A stretch of 64,000 nt of DNA from Orientallactaga sibirica (GCA_036365145.1 JAEOAD010000018.1:7086001-7150000), one strand, 5' to 3'; shown: positions 31,028 through 43,231, counted from the stretch's first letter. Program-made: numbers and translations. Notes: generated by a model not told the origin, from the letters alone.

Positions 31028-31404
31028 TGTTGGAGACCCTCCTAGGGCCAGCCCAAAAGGGATGGCAGGGTCTCTGTCCTGTTGGGGGTGAGAGGCGCAT
31101 CAGACACAGACTCTGGGAGTTGGATGGAAGCAGCAGAGGGCAAGTTGCTGCGAACTTGTTTATTCAAGAAAGTGTAGGAGGTTTTAGGGGGGTTGGCTGG
31201 CCAATCATTGTATGGGATGGTCCCCTTTTTGTGACCAATGACAGCCTGTCTCGGGACAGATCATCTGGTAGCAGGTTTCGCGCCAGTATGGGACTGTAGG
31301 GGTTGTAACGCCAGACCCGGCAGGATGCCATGTTCACAGAAGCCACTTCCTGGTTTCTTTTGCCATGAGGTCTGGCTAGGGCCAGACCTACATTGTGCCA
31401 TACA
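31028..31404 (-). mobile_element. ERVK-type solo LTR
   Basis: This 377-bp LTR belongs to the same family as 18495-18873 and 22030-22407, with TG..CA ends. It is flanked by ATTGTG (31022-31027) and TTTGTG (31405-31410), a 6-bp target repeat with one mismatch, as expected for betaretroviruses. It is a product of LTR-LTR recombination. Confidence 0.88.
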
Positions 31405-31442
31405 TTTGTGATATGTCCTTCCTAAATAAAAGTTACAGTTGA

Positions 31443-31525
31443 GCTGGGTGTAGTGGTGCATGTCTTTAATCCTAGAACTCAGATCCCAGCACTCAGAAGG
31501 CCAAGGTAGGCAGCTGGCCAGGCAG
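31443..31525 (+). mobile_element. Truncated B1-like SINE
   Basis: The first 80 bp of a B1 head ('gctgggtgtagtggtgcatg') with an internal duplication of the 'atcccagcactcag' block. The rest of the element is missing. Confidence 0.75.
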
Positions 31526-31533
31526 GCATCTGA

Positions 31534-31872
31534 TTGAAGGAGAGATATTCTGGTAATTACAGTATTAAGTTGAAACCATCAAAGTTAAAGAACTTATTTG
31601 AAATTGATTGGCTGTTCTTTGCTGTGGAATGGCCACCAGAGAGCCCCCTAGATCTGGCCATCTGCAGAATGAGAGAAATTTGCACTGATGACCCAGGCCA
31701 TCCTGACAAGTTTCCGTACATTGATTGCTGGTATGTGCTAGTGATTGCTGGTATGTGTGAGCTTTGTGTCCACCTGACCTGCTCTGCTTCCACATACAAA
31801 GAAAATCAGCCACTGTGCTGGCTGCACAAACAACCAAACCAAAAGAGAAACCCCAATTCATCAGGCCCCTGA
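31534..31872 (+). pseudogene. ERV Gag matrix remnant
   Basis: A 112-codon frame contains 'FAVEWPPESPLD' and 'GHPDKFPYIDCWYVLV', blocks characteristic of the gammaretroviral matrix domain, then passes into a Lys/Pro-rich region. The N-terminal glycine start is missing. Confidence 0.75.
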
Positions 31873-32735
31873 ACAAGACACTGAGCCTGCTCCCTATTTC
31901 CCACCCATGAGCCCACTGCCCCCTGCAACCGATCCAAAACCAGAGGCACCACTGCTTGCCATTTATCTGGCCCTGCTGTGAGAAGACGACCAAGATCTTC
32001 CACCACCATCAGCACCCCTTCCAGCTGAGAAATGGGGAAGATCCCCTAGCTCAGGCTACCTGACAACCAAGGGGGAACCGGTACCCCTCTATCCGTTGTG
32101 ACAAATCCCAGGCCAGTCCCTCCCCAGGGCAGATGAAACTTATGGGATGCATCCACTAGTGTATGCCTACCAGCCCTACACCACTACCACCCTCCTGAAC
32201 TGGCATCACCATACTCCGCCATATTCAGACCAGCCCCAAGCTATGATAGCTCTTTTGACGATTATCATGCATAGCCACCAGCCAACTTAGGATGATTGCT
32301 GCCAGCTACTATCCACCCTCTTCACCTTGGATGAAAGGCAGTACATCTATCAAGCCACCCATGCCTAGTTGATTATGCAGACCCCCCCACCAGATGCTGC
32401 AAATCCTGAATGATTTTCAGACACTGCCCTTCCAAATGAATGCCTGAACCGGGACCCCAACACCCAAGAGGGAATGGAATCCTTCATCTGGACGAGGCAA
32501 GCAATCTTGGAAGGAACCCGAGTGAATGCACGGGGAATCACCAGTCTCACTAAAGTGAGTGAGATGACTCAGAAGCCAGATGAGCCACTTAGTCAATTCT
32601 ATGAGATACTCTGTGATGTGTAACAATGCTTCACTCCATATGATCCTGAAGCACAGAAGCACTGGTCCATGGTTAACAAAGGCTTTGTCCAGCAGTCAGC
32701 TTTGGATGTGCACTGAAAATTACAAAAGCTGGAAG

Positions 32736-32807
32736 GGGACTGGAGAGATGGCTTAGTGGTTAAGATGTTTGCCTGTGAAGCCAAAGGAAACAGGCTTGAT
32801 CCCTTGG
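32736..32807 (+). mobile_element. SINE head fragment inside ERV
   Basis: The first 72 bp of the tRNA-derived SINE ('ctggagagatggcttagtgg') sit between capsid and pol remnants. Body and tail are missing. Confidence 0.8.
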
Positions 32808-32999
32808 TCTTCCAGTGGCCCTGCCACCAACTCTGGTGCCCTGCCAGTTCTGCCTTTGGAAGTCCACCCTGAAGAAGAGTGGTGACTGCACCCTGAGGCC
32901 CCAGTGAGAAATATTCAAAATTTGTGCCAACTTACCTGGTATTTGGAGCGCTACCCCAATGTGTGGGAATCACCTAAGGAGATGGATCTTGCTAAAGCC

Positions 33000-34000
33000 T
33001 ATCTATCTGTGTTGGTGACACTGAAGCCTGGGGCCACACCTATATAATAGAATAAATACCCAATCTCCATAGAAGCCCACCTTGGGATAGTACCCTACAT
33101 AAAGAGGCTCAAAGATGGAGGAATTCTGCAAGAGAGTCAGTATCCATGGCACACATGGGTAAAGAAGCCAGGGACCAATGATTATCACCCCATGCAGGAC
33201 TTCCACCAAGTCAGCGTGCCACTGAGACTCTACTCCCTGTTGCCTCCAATCCAAACACACTGCTGAGCTTGGTACCTCCCACAGCAACAGTTTTCACTTG
33301 CCTGGACTTGAGTTATGCCTTTTTCTGCTTGTGGTTACCAGAAGTAAGTCAACCCTTGTTCGCCGAGTAGGAAGATCCAGAGACGGAGACAAAAAGCCAA
33401 CTGACATGGACATGGCTACTCCAAGGGTTCAAAAACTCCTCCACCATCTTTGGAGAAGTGCTGGCAAAAGACCTTAAATACTGCTGAGCAGCAGAGCGCA
33501 CTATACTACAATATGTAGATGACCTGTTGCTGGCTGCCGCTCTAGAGAGAGGCCTGTGAAAAGGGCTCTGATGAACTGCTCTGGTTTCTGCAGGATATAG
33601 GACACAGGGTCTCAAAGACAAAGACCCCAATCTGCCAGGAGGAGGTCACTTACTAGGATGTCACCTCAGCTGGGGGGAGAAGAAATTGGGAGCAGGACGA
33701 AAACAAGTGACTACCTGGTACCCCCACCCCACGAGTAAAAAGCAACTCTGGGAACTCCTGGGGTCGACCAGGTTCTGTTAGCTTTGGATCCTAGAGCTCT
33801 CTGCATAGTGGGGCCCCTCCACCATGCCCATCTGCAAAGGACCCCTTAAAATAGACATAACAAAAAGTAGCTTTCAACCAACTTAAAGAAAACGTGAGAA
33901 AATTCCCACGTTAGCCCTCCCAGACATCACCTGTCCTTTCATCCTATATTACATGAACAGCAGGGAGTTGGGCTAGGGGTGCTGACCCAACAAATGGGAC
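33000..34000 (+). pseudogene. ERV reverse transcriptase remnant
   Basis: The catalytic YVDDLL box at about 33514-33531 and upstream blocks such as '[13 protein letters not shown]' in shifted frames identify this region. Frameshifts near 33360 and 33550 and several stops abolish coding. Confidence 0.75.
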
Positions 34001-34786
34001 CATGGAATAGGCTGGTAGCATATTTGTCCAAATGGCTGGAGCCCATGGTGGTAGGATGGCAGTGCTGCCTCTGGGCATTGACACCCACTGTACTATTGGA
34101 GCAGGGAGCATGTAAGCTCACTCTGGGACAGGCAATTACAGTCAGAGTTCCCCACCACATCACTTCCTTACTCAATGGAATAGCTAGCCATTGGATGACC
34201 TGAGAGTGAGTGGCCTGATATCAGCCTATGCTGGGAGACATACTTGGGTGCACATCAAGGCAATTTGAACCCTGAATATGGCTATGTATTTACCAGAAGA
34301 GGAGGGGAACCTCTCCATTCCCTCTTTCTTCTTGGCTGGATTTGAAAAATGAATCACTCCCTAACTCAGATTTAGAACTATTCACTGATGGGAGCTGAAG
34401 TTTACAATGAGGGGAATACCACACTAGGTATGCAGTAGTTACTGCTAATGAGATCTTGGAGGAGGGGAACGTCCCAATGATTGGTCAACCCAAAAGGCTG
34501 AGTTACCCGCACTCACCAGAGCCCTCGTCCTTGCAGAAGAAAGTGAGCTGTCATCTATATCACCTCTAGGTATGCTTTTGTCATGCTAGATATCCATAGG
34601 GCCATTTATAAGGAAAGAAGACAGTTAGCATCAGGAGGAAAAGAGATTAGATATGGTGACCAGATCCTCCAGCTTCTGGAAGTAATCTGGGCCTCCAAAG
34701 CTATAGCACTAGTTTACTGCCAAGTTCACATGCAAAACTGAGGTAAAGAGAGCCAAGGAAACTGGCTACTGTACTAAACAGACATA

Positions 34787-34830
34787 CAACAGACAGACAG
34801 ACCACAGACAGGCAGGCAGGCAGGCAGCCC
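34787..34830 (+). repeat. (CAGA/CAGG)n tetranucleotide repeat
   Basis: Imperfect CAGA units pass into four CAGG units between the RNase H and integrase remnants. Confidence 0.9.
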
Positions 34831-35403
34831 TCCTTCCTTGAGGAAGCAAGACATAGTCCTCCTCCCTTGGGGCCCCAGAAAATATGCTTTGCCCTCCCAG
34901 TCCTCCTGGGGCAGCCTAAATATCACCCAGAGGAGGAGGAAACATTGATGGGAAGAACCGCCAAAAACTCAGAGGGGTGGCTGATCACCCAAGATGAGAG
35001 AATAATAGTCTCAGAATGGGTGGCACCTGGCTTAATCAAACAGGCCCATGAGGTGACCCACCTGGGAAACAGCCCTACAGGCCCTGCCACAGAGGTACAT
35101 GGTGATCCCAAGATTGGCAACGCTAGCTAGACAAAATTGCAGAGCAAGTCTGTGATGTGCACAGCACAATCCCAAACAAGGGGCCCAAGCCCCACTGCTG
35201 CCTCAGAAGGAAGTAGGATCCTATCCATTTGAACATTTGGAAGTGGATTTCAGGGACATCCACCCTAGAAAGGGTGACAGATACTTGCTGGTCATATGGT
35301 CTTCACTTTCTCAAGCTGCGTACAAGCCTTTCCCACTCATATAGAAAGAGCCCAGGAGGTGTTCCATGCTCTATCCAGAGAAATCATTGTGCGTTTTGGG
35401 GTC

Positions 35404-35763
35404 TGTGGTAGTTTGAATAGATGGTCCCCAATATATTCGGTATTTTATTAGTTTGTAGTTTGCATCTGCATGCACCTGGTTGGAGGCAGTTGTCACTGGG
35501 TGGACCTTAAGTTGTGATAGTGGGCTTGAGATTTCAATCTAAAGATATGCAAAGTGTGCCTAGCTGGAGTTCCTGAAGTGTGCTGTGCTGTGTGGCTTTT
35601 GGCTTTTCTCTCTGTGTTTGATCCTGTGAAAGTAGGCTAGCTTCTTCTGCCATTATGGAACTTCCCCTGGATCTGTAAGCTTCATCTAAATATCCCTTCC
35701 TCCATAACTTAACTGTGCCTGTTCTGGAAGTTCATTTCAGTGAACCTGATGCTGTCTGCTATA
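35404..35763 (+). mobile_element. MaLR-type solo LTR inside ERV integrase
   Basis: This 360-bp LTR is of the family seen at 11222, 12832, 61226 and 62760, starting TGTGGTAG and ending TGCTATA. It is flanked by the 5-bp repeat GGGTC (35399-35403 and 35764-35768). Integrase text reads through the repeat on both sides, ending '..VRFGV' before and reaching 'IGSDDGP' after it. Confidence 0.92.
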
Positions 35764-35803
35764 GGGTCCCATGAGCATTGGATCAGATGATGGTCCACCT
35801 TTT

Positions 35804-36631
35804 AAAAAAAATTATATTTTATTTTAGTACCTTAGTAATTTGTGGTATCCAGGGAACTGAATTAGTAAATCCATGTATAATAATCATTAGTGTCATTAGC
35901 TTCTATCTTAAGATGTACATTTTTAACATTTTACCAGCTCTGAAATGAGAATGCTTTTCATAATTGATAATGAACCAGCAACATTGTCATTTGTTTTTCA
36001 TGTTACATAAAAAAGAAAACTTTTTTTTTGAGACAGATTACCTTATCTGATTAAAAATGTACATATTGTACACGTTAATCTGCCAGGAAGTAGAATCTGA
36101 TGTGCACTATTATTGTAACAATGGCATCCACATAAAAAGAAAGTGACAATTCAAGAACCCTTCTACATGATTGATGCAATAGAAAAGTGAATAGTCAGAA
36201 TGTCAAATATCTAGCAGATCTGGACCAGTGCTGACATCCATTACTGCCTTGCAAAGAGCCCCCTTCACTCAGGTGACTGTCATCTTGTAACAAGTATCTA
36301 ACTGGGTCTCACTCAGCTGGAATGAGGTTTCCTGAGGATATAGCTAGATCCTATTGAAACAAACCAGTCCCATCCTCTGTGTATCATGACATCAGAAGCC
36401 GTTAAGGCTTCTTTTCCCTCATTTTTTTGCAACATTTCTCTTATAAAATTTATGTTTTTCTAAATTGACTGTCATAAACTTAGCTTTTTCCAAAATATCA
36501 CAGCACAGTGACAAACTTTTAAATCAATTTACATTTTGCAAAATCATTTGGAGTGATGAATGTGTAAAATGTTGCTGATTCTGGTTTCTCTCCATAGTAT
36601 CCTGCGTTTAAAGTCTAGTCACATTCTAAGC
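35804..36631 (-). other. AT-rich unique block, possible retroposed 3'UTR
   Basis: Read on the minus strand, the block is AT-rich and ends with an AATAAA (35818-35823) close to the point where ERV integrase resumes. That layout would fit a 5'-truncated retrocopy of a 3'UTR. No target repeat or clear A-tail is visible and I do not recognise the source. Confidence 0.3.
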
Positions 36632-36775
36632 TAACCATGATGGCACAGGCCTGCAACTCCAGCATTCCAGAGGCTAAGGGAGAAGGATGATGAATTCAAG
36701 GCCAGCCTGGGATACATAGTGAGTGAGGCTGGGGCAGCTTGTGGTATAGTGAACCTCCAAAACAAAACAACAAAA
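36632..36775 (+). mobile_element. Old B1-like SINE
   Basis: Diverged from the other copies ('agctaaccatgatggcacag', with 'ggccagcctgggatacatag'), with a (CAAAA)n tail. Confidence 0.75.
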
Positions 36776-36989
36776 CACAAGGATCCTGTTCCTGAAGACC
36801 TGACTTAGACTTGTCAGGGGTTGCTGAGACTGAGGAAGGGGGTGACTCTGTTAGAAAGAGTAGAGTTTAGATAGCACTTCTGAATGGGACATATTGTGCT
36901 GACCATGTTGTAAAATGGCTGTCTTCTTCCTCACAGCCATTGTAAATTTAAGTTTTATCCCCACCTGACTAGCTCCAAATTTGTTACTT

Positions 36990-38695
36990 TATATTCTTTA
37001 TTTTATTTTGTTATTAGTTATATAGATAGTGTGTATACAGTCATGCTGGTTCCATCATTAGCCTCCTCCTTGTCCTTCCCCCTCAAAGGGACCTTCCTTG
37101 TTGGGGAATGTGGGTCATGAATTGAAGGGATAGCCATCAGTTACAGGGAAGAAGCACTGTCTCGGTGCATAATGTCCCAACTTGTAGCTCTAACAATCTT
37201 TCTGTCCCCTCTTTTGTGAATTTTCCTGAGCCATGTTAGGATCGTTTTAGGTCTACTTAAATGATGAGGTCTAGGGAGCCTCTGTGTCTTTGGTTTGGTA
37301 GGAGTTGAGTGTTCTCTGTATCTATATCCTTCACCCTTGTGTTGGTACCAAGTTCAGCAAGAAAGCAGCACTCTTGCTCATTTTCCCCATTACTCTATGG
37401 TTTCAGCTGGGGACCTGGTGAGGTGTAATGAGCTGATTCTCTCCTCAGGTTCTGCGACCATCTGAAAAAGAGAAGCAAATTCTTCAATGGAGAGAGATCC
37501 CAGCACCAGATAAATGGGATAACCATTATTATTTTAGAGAGATTTCATAGGTGCAAGCCCTCTGTAGCCCACAATTGGTGGGAGTTTGATATTGGAGAGT
37601 GGGCTTGGTTTTTGGATATGGTTCTGACTTGTTTACCAGTTCCAGCTATGAGTTCCATTCCACTGAGTGGATCTGTTAGCCAAATCAAGAGCAGTTGGTT
37701 ACCTACCTTGGTTGTGTGCCACTATTGCCCTTGTGTGAGCATCATATCAGGTTGTTTTCTGTTGAGTAGCTTAGAGTACAAGTTGCTTGGAGAGGTGCTG
37801 GTCCTTTTCCCCCACCACTAACCTTTGGTGGGTCATCTGTCTTCTTTTGGGAAACCTTGTATAGGTCTCTCTGATCAACAGCTCATTGTGGGTGTTAACT
37901 GCATGCTGGTGCTGGGAGTTACAGGCAAGCGCCAAGGGAAAAGGAGGAAGATAAAGATGGGTAATATAAAAGAGAATGAGAGAAGAGGTAGAGAGAGAGA
38001 GAGAATAGTAGAAGCTGAAAGTTAGTCTTCATCATACCCTCTCCAGGGCCCTGTGAATCAGGTTTTCACTCTAAGGACTTGAGGAAGGTTCAACATTTTA
38101 GTCTGTCTTTTAGGATATAGGATGTTATGGTGCCATTTCCATTTGGGTCCAATTTTGTGTCCGCCCCCCCCTTCCCCTTCCCCTCCCGCTCCACCTTCTG
38201 TATTGGCTGGACCTCATGATGCTTGTTAGGTATGTCAGAATATCAGGCAGTTTCAGGTTAGGAGCCACAGATGAGTGAGACTATGCAACAATGATCTTTC
38301 TGTGATTGGGTGAGTACACTGAGAATGATCTGTTCCAGGTTTGACTATTTTTCTTCAAATTTCATTGTGTTATTTTTCCTTACTGCTGGGTAGAATTCCA
38401 TAGTGTGGATAGACTTGGTTATCCATTCATCTAATGATGGACATCTGGGTTGATTCCAGTTCTTAGCTATTATGAATTGAGGAGCTATAAACATGGTTGA
38501 ACAAATCTCTCTGAGCTGAGGCATGGAGCTTTTAGGGTAAATCCTCAGTAAGGGAATAACTGGGTCAGTTGGTAACTCTATAGTCAACCGTTTTAGGAGT
38601 CTCCATATTGTTTTCCATAGTGGTTGTACCATCTTACCTTCCCACCACCAGTGAATGAAGATTCTTATTTTTCCACAACCTTGCCAGCATTTGTT
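36990..38695 (-). mobile_element. L1 3' end: 3'UTR plus ORF2 C-terminus
   Basis: The minus-strand frame 38345-38632 encodes the conserved end of ORF2p ('VQPLWKTIWRLLKRLTIELP'). The rest is 3'UTR parallel to 38700-40250. It is 5'-truncated near 38695. Confidence 0.85.
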
Positions 38696-38699
38696 TTCA

Positions 38700-39841
38700 T
38701 TAGATTTTTAAAATTAATTAATTTTATTAGGTATGCTCTTAGTGTGAATACATTCATGTTGATGCCATGATAGCCTCTTTCCTGTTTCCCCCCCCCCGAA
38801 GGGACCCTCGTCATTGGGGAATATGGGTCACGCATTGTGGGGGTAGCCATCAGTTATGTGGAAGAGGCAATGTCTCTGTGCATAATGATCCAACTTGTGG
38901 CTCTAATAATCTTTCTGCACCATCTTTCTTGAATTTCCCTGAGCCATGTTAGGATTGTTTTAGGTCTACTTCAGTGATGAAGTCCAGGGAGCCTCTGTGT
39001 CTCTGGATATCTGGTTTAGTAGGAGTTGAGTGTTCTCTGTGTCTATCTCCTTCAGCCTTGTGTTGGTGTCAGGTTCAAAAGGAAAGCTGTACTCTTGCTC
39101 ATTTCCCCAATTACTCTATGGTTTCAGCTGGGGCCTTGGTGAGATGCAATAGGCTTATCCTCTCCTCAGGTTCAGTGTCCATCTGAAAAACAGAAGCAAA
39201 TTCTCCAATGGAGAGAGAAGTTAGCACTGGACAAATGGGATAACCATTATTATTTTAGAGAGAATTTTATAGTTGTAGGCTCTCTTGTAGCCCATGATTG
39301 GTGGGAGCTTGATAGAGAGTGGACTCAATTTTTGGATATGGTTCTGACTTGTTTCCCAGTTGCAGCTATGAGTTTCATTCACTGAGCAGATCTGTTAGCC
39401 AAATCAAGAGCAGTTGGTTACCCACCATGGCTGTGTGCCACTATTGCACTTGTGTGAGAATCACATCAGGTTGTTTTCTGCTGAGTACCTTAGAGTATGA
39501 GTTGCTTGGATAGATGTTGGTCATTTTCCCCCAGTTGCTCTTGTGGAACCTTCTGACACTAGACAAGCTAACTGTCTGGGGTCAGACTTTCTTCCAGATT
39601 CCAGTCAGGTCACTCATGGTTACATACCAATCACATATGGTGTCTTAGGCAGTAGGGTCTTACCATTAATCTTTGGTGGGTCATCAAGTAGTCTGACAGA
39701 AATCTGTCTTTTCGGAAACTTTGTAGGCATGCTGGTACTGGGAGTTACAGATCAGTGCCAAGGAAAAAGAAAGAAGAAAAAGATAGTTAATATAAAAGAG
39801 AAAAAGGAAAGATAGCAGAGAGAGAAGAGGGAGGGGGAGGG

Positions 39842-39887
<46 letters not shown>

Positions 39888-40428
39888 CAGGAGAAGCTTA
39901 AGTTTAGTCTTTATCATTCACTTTCCAGGGTCCTGTGATTCAGGTGTTCCCTCTAAGGACCTTATGAACATCCAACATTTTAGTCTATCTTTCAGGATAT
40001 AGGATTTTATTGTACCATTTCCATTTGGATCCCATTTTGTGTCCCCCACACTTACCTTCCCCTCCATCTTACCCTCCCTATTGTCCGGTCCTTGAGATAC
40101 TTATTAGGTATGTCAGCATCTCAGGAAGATTCAGGTTATGAGCCACAGATGAGTGAGACCATGTGACAATTATCTTTCTGTGACTGGATTAGCTCACTGA
40201 GAATGATCTGTACCAAGTTTGCCTATTTTTCTCCAAATTACATTGTGTCATTTTTCATTACTGCTGTGTAGAATTCCATAGGGTAGGTATACCACATCTT
40301 GGTTATCCATTCATCTATTGATGGACACCTGGGTTGATTCCAGCTCTTAGCTATTATGAACTTAACAGCTATAAACATGGTTGAGCAAATCTCTCTGAAC
40401 TGAGGCTTGGAGCTTTTAGGGTAAATGA
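38700..40428 (-). mobile_element. Second L1 3' end, adjacent copy
   Basis: The same structure repeats: 3'UTR, a GA microsatellite (39839-39886), then an ORF2 C-terminal frame (40238-40400, 'ICSTMFIAVKFIIAKSWNQP'). The two copies differ by many substitutions, so they are two insertions or an old duplication. Confidence 0.85.
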
Positions 40429-41430
40429 TGTGACTGTCTCCAGTAAGGGCTCCACCCTGCCATACAGATTCTCTTGATTTTCTGATAGGATTGTTCCAAG
40501 CAGACCTTACTAAGAACAGAACTCTTTGCTGGTTCACAGTGGCCAGTCTCCTTTCTTCCATGGAAGTCTGAGGGTTTTTTTCTGATTTAATTGCAAGGAC
40601 ATGAAAGGGTGCTTCAATGTGGTATTCCAGGGTTGAGACCTCTTCACATGGGGTTCCTGATTATCAAGTTTGTCCACACAGAGCCTCCAGGGAGTCACCC
40701 ATCCAGTTTCATCATTCTTCCCAGACTGGATCCCATGGAAGGAGATGATGAGGTTTGGATATGAAGTGTCTTTTCAATCCCTAGTGCTAATTAATGACAG
40801 GTGATTGGACCACAGGGCAGCTCCCTCATTAGTGTGCTTACTCACTGGCAAATTCCTGCTGAATGGGCATGAAGAAATGGGGTCTGGCTGGAAGAATTAA
40901 GTCACTGGGGCATGGCTGGAAGGGTATTGCTTTAGTCAGCTTCATATTGCTGGAATGAACATCCAAACCTGATCCAGTTTTTTGGGAAAGGGATCTATTT
41001 CAAGTTTACAGATCCAGAGCAAGTTCCATCAAATGGTAGAAGAGGCTGGCTCCCATTCAAATCCACGCAGAGAGATATAGCAAGAGAAAACAGCAAGCAC
41101 CACAAGCAAACACAGCCAGAGTATGAAACCTCCCTGATCCACCCCTAGTGTGTCACTAGAAGAACAAAGGAACTAGCAGATCCCAGATTAAAGCCTCTGA
41201 AACCATGAGCTAAAGCAACAATTCCTCTGTAAGTTGATTTCTGAGGCAGTTTGTCACAGCAATGAAGACAGCAACTCTCACTCTCTCTACTCTGGACATC
41301 AATGATCCAGTGAGTTTGAGGAGAATTGTTGACTTCTATCTCAGATAGATGTGAGCGATGATCTCCATGATCCTTAAATGTGCCTGGAAACCAGCAGCCC
41401 CAGAAAATTCCAGATCTGAAAATAGAAAGA
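40429..41430. other. Mostly unassigned; likely MaLR-related LTR at 40745-41280
   Basis: A stretch beginning 'gatgaggtttggatatgaag' and ending 'cagtttgtcacagcaatga' has the start and end pattern of an old MaLR LTR, with a second LTR-like piece ('gtcagcttcatattgctgg') inside. Family assignment is weak. 40429-40744 is unique. Confidence 0.35.
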
Positions 41431-41673
41431 GGGGCTGGAGAGATGGCTCAGTATTAAGGTCTTTGTCTGGAAAGCCTTAGGACCTGAGTTTGATTCCCCA
41501 GTACCTACATAAAGCCAGATGAACAAAGTGGCACAAGCATCTGGAGTCTGTTTGCAGTGGCTGGAGGTCCTGGTATGCCCATTCTCTCTCTTTTAACCCC
41601 CTCTCTCTGCTTGTCTCTCTTCTTACTGTCTCTCTCTCTGCTTGCAAATAAATGAATAAATAAATAAAAAATA
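41431..41673 (+). mobile_element. tRNA-derived SINE with target-site repeat
   Basis: It is flanked by AAAATAGAAAGA (41419-41430 and 41674-41685). Confidence 0.95.
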
Positions 41674-41945
41674 AAAATAGAAAGAAGGGGGCCTGGATTC
41701 GATTCCCCATATGTGTGGACCAACACATTCTCTTCTCTCTCTCAGCCTTAGTCATTGATAACTTCCTCTAACCAATGTAATTACAGAACACCAAAAGTCA
41801 CTGATACAGCTGCCACTGAAGTGCTTTGGTGGGTTCTGCTCCTGAGCCCTCACCTGACTCTTCTAAACAGAGCCCACCTTATCTCTTGGCCAGCAACCAA
41901 GTCTGCTTTACTCTGACCCATCCTGAAATCCATTTTTTCTGCTGA

Positions 41946-42086
41946 AGTCAGGTGTTGGTGGCACACTCCTCTAATCCCAGCACTCAGTAGGCTAAGGTAG
42001 GAGGATTACTGTGAGTTTGAGGCCAGCCTTGGGTTACAGAGTGAGGTTTCATGCTACTCTGGGCTAGAATAAGACCCTGCCTTACA
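41946..42086 (+). mobile_element. B1-like SINE
   Basis: It starts 'gtcaggtgttggtggcacac', with moderately diverged body and the ending 'agaccctgccttacaga'. Confidence 0.85.
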
Positions 42087-42392
42087 GAAAAGAATCCTGG
42101 CTCCTGTCTTCATTAAGGCTTTGAGGGGAACTCCTTGGGTTGCACAACTGGCCTCTTTCCTAATATCCTTAAAGGTGTGACATTCCCCTCCCATCAACTT
42201 TCCCTCATTTCTTTGATTCAGTATCATTGGAAATTGTTTCAAATTTTTATTAGATGTCCTAGGTTTGTTGCTTAAATTTGGTGGTTTAGGTCTAAAGATA
42301 GGGCCTTTACTGTCCTTTAACAGTTTTAACATTCTATGCTTAGGCAATTTGGCTGACATACATATCATTGGTTTCCAGTACTTGGTACCTTT
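42087..42392 (-). other. Unique block with an unrecognised 104-codon frame
   Basis: The minus-strand frame 42054-42368 encodes a basic peptide (many Lys, Pro and Arg; 'RPKPPNLSNKPRTSNKNLKQ'). It has no stop for its length, but its C-terminal end runs into the B1 SINE. I recognise no family. It could be a fragment of a retrocopy or chance. Confidence 0.3.
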
Positions 42393-42605
42393 TCAAAATA
42401 TTTTTAAAATTTTTATATATTTGCAAGCAGAGAGAGATAGAGATAGATAGGGATAGAATGGGCACATCTCAAGCCTCCGTAAATGAACTCCAGACACATG
42501 CACCACCTTGTGCATCTGGCTTTACAGGGGTATTGGGGAAATCAAACCTGGATCATTAGGCTTTGCAGGCAAGCACCTTAACCCCTGAGCCATTTCTCCA
42601 GCCCC
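42393..42605 (-). mobile_element. tRNA-derived SINE with target-site repeat
   Basis: An antisense copy flanked by AGTACTTGGTACCTTTT and AATACTTGGTATTTTTA, a diverged 17-bp target repeat. Confidence 0.9.
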
Positions 42606-42990
42606 AATACTTGGTATTTTTAGTATTCAGAGTAAGTGATCACAATAAACCAAGAGCATTTATTTGGTTTCTAAAGCACCTCCACATTTTCAGGTAAGCA
42701 TAGCATGACTGCCTCTAAAGGAAGAAGAGAAAGGCAAACTCACTGTCCACCTGAAGTGACATGAAAATCATCAGGTGAGCAACCCCTAACCAGCAGTGTC
42801 TGAATTTGGGTCATTAGAGTTGTAGTCCAGAACCCACTGATGTGATTTGAATACAAAATGTACTCCATAGGCTCATGTGTTTCAACACTTGGTCCCAGCT
42901 GGTGGCACTGCCTTGGAAGGTTTGTGGAACCTTTAGGAGGCAGAACCTTGCTTAAGGAAGTGGGTCACTGCAGTGGGCTTTGGAGGTTTT

Positions 42991-43231
42991 TTGTTTTCAG
43001 AGAGAGACACAGAGAGAGACAGAGAGAGGGAGAGGAAGACAGAGAATGGGCGCACCAGGAGCCTCTCAGCTGATGTGAATGAACTCCAGATGCGTGTGCC
43101 CCCTTATGGGCAAGTGAGCATTGTGCCCTTGCCTCACTTTGCATCTGGCTAAATGTGGGACCTGGAGACTGGAACCAGCATTATTAGGCTTAGCAAGCAG
43201 GTGCCTTAACCATTAAGCCATCTCTCCAGCC
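42991..43231 (-). mobile_element. tRNA-derived SINE (long subtype) inside MaLR 5' LTR
   Basis: An antisense copy flanked by TGGGCTTTGGAGGTTTT (42974-42990) and TGGGCTTTGATGTTTT (from 43232). Confidence 0.92.

Larger units (their letters stand above)
31534..35403 (+). mobile_element. Gammaretrovirus-like ERV gag-pol, decayed
   Basis: Domains follow in order on the plus strand: Gag matrix (31590-31800), proline-rich segment (31860-32110), capsid (32390-32710), a short protease/RT start, reverse transcriptase with an intact YVDDLL motif at about 33514-33531, RNase H with 'LFTDGS' followed by a stop (34378-34398), and integrase (34900-35403). Stops and frameshifts occur throughout; no frame exceeds about 115 codons. 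Neither a 5' LTR nor the Gag start is visible. Integrase continues after the solo LTR at 35404-35763 and is lost near 35803. Confidence 0.85.

Noticed and set aside
31557..32015. Minus-strand frames of 80, 142 and 69 codons
   Set aside because: They are antisense shadows of the ERV matrix region, which is readable on the plus strand.
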